NCBI GenBank assembly: GCA_947466965.1
Contig: CANIFU010000001.1
Coordinates: 125,885 to 173,248 of the forward strand
DNA length: 47,364 nt
Direction: 5' to 3'
Origin: Bacteroidota bacterium
GTDB taxonomy: Bacteria > Bacteroidota > Bacteroidia > 2-12-FULL-35-15
This document shows positions 45,512-47,364 of the stretch, piece after piece. The notes beneath the pieces are model-generated. The model was not told the origin of the DNA, searched no databases, and saw only the letters and a list, made by a program, of their open reading frames with translations. A program made the translations under genes and the position numbers. Position 1 is the first letter of the stretch. Every line of letters starts with the position of its first letter.

Positions 45512-46137
45512 AATTCTTAAAAATATATCATTCCTTTTTTAAATCTATCATTCTTTTTTTGTTGTTGGTTTTTTCGCAAAAAATAATTGCCCAAAAGGCC
45601 TTGCTTGATTCACTTTCGCTGGATACAATTCATTCATATAAAAGTATAGAGGAAGCGCTTAAGTATCCAGAAAAAGTTATTAAGCTAGAGTTGAGAAAAC
45701 AGAGGTTGAAAGCTTTTCCAATGGAAATTTTAAAATTCCCGAATTTGCAATATCTGGATTTAAGTAAAAATAATATTAAAGAACTTCCTGTTGAGATTTC
45801 TCAGCTTGAAAATTTACAATATTTCGCTATTTCAAAAAATAGTTTGGAGGAGTTGCCTCCACAAATTGGCGAACTATCAAACTTATTCTATTTGAATGCA
45901 AATCAAAATGAACTGACTTCAATTCCTGCTTCAATTGGCAAACTTACGAAATTAAAAAACTTGGATTTGTGGAGCAATAATATTGATCGCTTCCCAGAGG
46001 AATTAAAAGATTTAAAAAGTTTATTACTTTTCGATCTTCGAGTTATACTTATTCCCGATGCGCAGCAAAGTAGTATTCAGGCAATGTTGCCAAATACAAA
46101 AGTATACTTTTCTCCTTATTGTAAATGTCAACAATAA
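45508..46137 (+). CDS. Exported leucine-rich-repeat protein, TTG start
   Basis: 209 residues starting at TTG, which overlaps the ribF stop as TTGA. The N-terminus is a signal peptide (~residues 1-29, IILFLLLVFSQKIIAQ). From ~55 to ~190 there are about five leucine-rich repeats of LxxLxLxxNxLxxLPxxI type, such as LQYLDLSKNNIKELPVEI and LKNLDLWSNNIDRFPEEL. The protein ends with two cysteines in YCKCQQ. It is probably envelope-located and involved in protein binding. No ATG precedes the signal peptide, so TTG is the only start that keeps it. Confidence 0.8.
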   Translation: MKFLKIYHSFFKSIILFLLLVFSQKIIAQKALLDSLSLDTIHSYKSIEEALKYPEKVIKLELRKQRLKAFPMEILKFPNLQYLDLSKNNIKELPVEISQLENLQYFAISKNSLEELPPQIGELSNLFYLNANQNELTSIPASIGKLTKLKNLDLWSNNIDRFPEELKDLKSLLLFDLRVILIPDAQQSSIQAMLPNTKVYFSPYCKCQQ

Positions 46138-46146
46138 AACTATCGA

Positions 46147-47106
46147 ATGGACTTTCATCTGCAATTCCCGATTACTCCTTCTGTTGAGAAAATGAATTAT
46201 TCTCAGTCTTCTTTATTTATAGGTTCTTGTTTTGCTGAAAACATTGGCGATACAATGCAGCAATTTAAATTCAAGACAATAGTGAATCCTCATGGAATTT
46301 TATACAACCCATTGAGCATTGCGGTAGCTTTGCGCAGATATATGAAGAGTGATTTTGTAACGGAGAGCGAATTGTTTTTTGCAAACGATTGTTGGAATTC
46401 ATGGGAACATCATAGTCGTTTTTCAAATCCTGATCAACAAAACTGTCTTTTAGAAATAAATAAAAATATTTCCGATGCGCATGTGTCACTAAAAAACGCG
46501 GAGTGGTTATTCATTACATTCGGTTCTGCATTTGTTTACCGGAAAAACAACAAACTTGTTAGTAATTGCCATAAGCAGCCTCAAAAAGAATTCTTGAAAC
46601 AATTATTAAATCCTTCAGAGATTATAGACGCATATACATCTTTGATGATGGAATTAAAAAAGTTTAATCCCAAATTGAAAATTGTTTTCACAATCAGTCC
46701 GGTTAGATATGTGCGGGATGGAGTGGTGGAAAATAATTTAAGTAAAGCACGGTTAATAGATGCCGTTCATCAGTTGAAAAACGATGCTGCTTTTTATTTC
46801 CCAGCATATGAATTGGTAATTGACGACTTGCGCGATTATCGTTTTTACAAAGAAGATATGGTTCATCCCAACGAACAGGCTGTTAAATATGTTTTTGATA
46901 AATTCAGAAATTCTTTTTTTGATGAAAGCACGGATAGCTTGTTTGAAAGGATAAATGAAATTTTATTGGCGAAAAAGCACAAGCCCTTTAATGCTGATTC
47001 AACCTCCCATAAAAAGTTTAAAAATAATTTTCTTCAACGCATTCAATCCATACAAACGCAGCATCCGTTTTTAGATCTTCGTGCAGAACAAACGTATTTT
47101 TCTTGA
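46147..47106 (+). CDS. GSCFA domain protein
   Basis: 319-residue protein with the family name motif LFIGSCFAENIGD near residue 26, NPHGILYNPLSIAVAL near 48, an EWLFITFGSAFVYR stretch near 118 and FTISPVRYVRDG near 184. GSCFA proteins are GDSL/SGNH-like hydrolase relatives in Bacteroidota, with no proven substrate. It starts 9 bp after the leucine-rich-repeat gene, so ribF, the LRR gene and this gene form one operon. Confidence 0.88.
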   Translation: MDFHLQFPITPSVEKMNYSQSSLFIGSCFAENIGDTMQQFKFKTIVNPHGILYNPLSIAVALRRYMKSDFVTESELFFANDCWNSWEHHSRFSNPDQQNCLLEINKNISDAHVSLKNAEWLFITFGSAFVYRKNNKLVSNCHKQPQKEFLKQLLNPSEIIDAYTSLMMELKKFNPKLKIVFTISPVRYVRDGVVENNLSKARLIDAVHQLKNDAAFYFPAYELVIDDLRDYRFYKEDMVHPNEQAVKYVFDKFRNSFFDESTDSLFERINEILLAKKHKPFNADSTSHKKFKNNFLQRIQSIQTQHPFLDLRAEQTYFS

Positions 47107-47134
47107 TGCATTCGGAACATTTTTTTACAAAAAA

Positions 47135-47183
47135 TATCGGTAATAATTAGTTGATTCTTTTTTACTTGTAATTATTACCGATA
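47135..47183. repeat. 15-bp inverted repeat between convergent genes
   Basis: TATCGGTAATAATTA and TAATTATTACCGATA form a perfect 15-bp stem with a 19-nt loop between the GSCFA gene and the convergent receptor gene. It is AT-rich and lacks a clear U-tract, so it may be a bidirectional terminator or a binding site. Confidence 0.55.
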
Positions 47184-47235
47184 GTACAAAAATGTACTCA
47201 GTTATATCGCATTGATTTGATTTTTTGGTTATGAA

Positions 47236-47364
47236 TTAAAACTTAAAGCTCAATCCTGCCGTAAAATTCATTCCTGCTTGAGGATAATAAAAGTTTTCTA
47301 CAACATGATCCCCGCCATAGATATAGCCATATGTATATCCGTTTGATTCATATAACTCATTAAG
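47236..47364 (-). CDS. C-terminal end of an outer-membrane receptor (5' part outside window)
   Basis: Reading the minus strand gives 42 residues and a TAA stop, ending NFYYPQAGMNFTAGLSFKF. The YYPQAGxNFxAGLSFKF ending with a terminal Phe is the last barrel strand of TonB-dependent receptors (including the heme/siderophore-type) in Bacteroidota. Nothing more can be said of its substrate. Confidence 0.75.
   Translation of the reverse strand, partial: LNELYESNGYTYGYIYGGDHVVENFYYPQAGMNFTAGLSFKF

Overview
The window reads as the chromosome of an AT-rich member of the Bacteroidota. Supporting signs are TonB-dependent receptors with an N-terminal CarboxypepD_reg-like domain, a type IX secretion (T9SS) substrate with a gliding-motility (CHU) C-terminus, DUF3078, DUF3822 and GSCFA proteins, a PD40 repeat protein, an atpD-atpC pair standing apart from the other ATP synthase genes, and promoters of the form TAnnTTTG. 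I see no phage, integrase, insertion sequence, CRISPR array, tRNA or rRNA. The species cannot be named from sequence reading alone.

Layout. 1-1324: 5' part of pyrG (minus). 1649-6573: two outer-membrane TonB-dependent receptors (minus). 6678-9989: EI24-like membrane protein overlapping mqnA (menaquinone by the futalosine route), then a TPR/PD40 protein. 10127-11404: glutamate dehydrogenase. 11563-15966: minus-strand cluster rsfS-ftsH-LUD protein-cdsA. 16047-22120: birA, SRPBCC, pyrE, Nudix, TlpA-like, coaD, rsmD and DUF3822, a housekeeping block typical of the phylum. 22322-26931: RecD-like helicase, small secreted protein, DUF3078, mscL, NADP-isocitrate dehydrogenase. 27145-33107: M16 peptidase, lhgO, a decayed T9SS-substrate gene, pdhB. 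33211-33507: a mosaic short tandem repeat. 33508-38526: a 1530-residue T9SS adhesin-like protein and a small secreted protein. 38769-40550: dnaX. 40832-42382: rpsF-rpsR-rplI and a MazG-like gene. 42533-44368: atpD-atpC. 44582-47106: ribF, a leucine-rich-repeat protein and a GSCFA protein, tightly packed. 47236-47364: the last 42 codons of another outer-membrane receptor.

Most genes are housekeeping: nucleotide synthesis (pyrG, pyrE), cofactors (mqnA, birA, coaD, ribF), central carbon and nitrogen metabolism (icd, pdhB, lhgO, gdh), lipid synthesis (cdsA), translation (rpsF, rpsR, rplI, rsfS, rsmD), replication (dnaX), energy (atpDC) and protein quality control (ftsH, M16). The envelope genes and the T9SS substrate are the accessory layer.

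No clearly new defence or mobile system was found. The observations most worth following are: TAnnTTTG boxes placed only 4-6 nt before several start codons (probable leaderless mRNAs); an RsfS with a histone-H1-like Lys/Ala tail; an intercistronic atpD/atpC element with competing hairpins; a 300-bp mosaic repeat next to the T9SS gene; a decayed T9SS-substrate gene; and a small secreted protein resembling the C-terminal domain of GldM.
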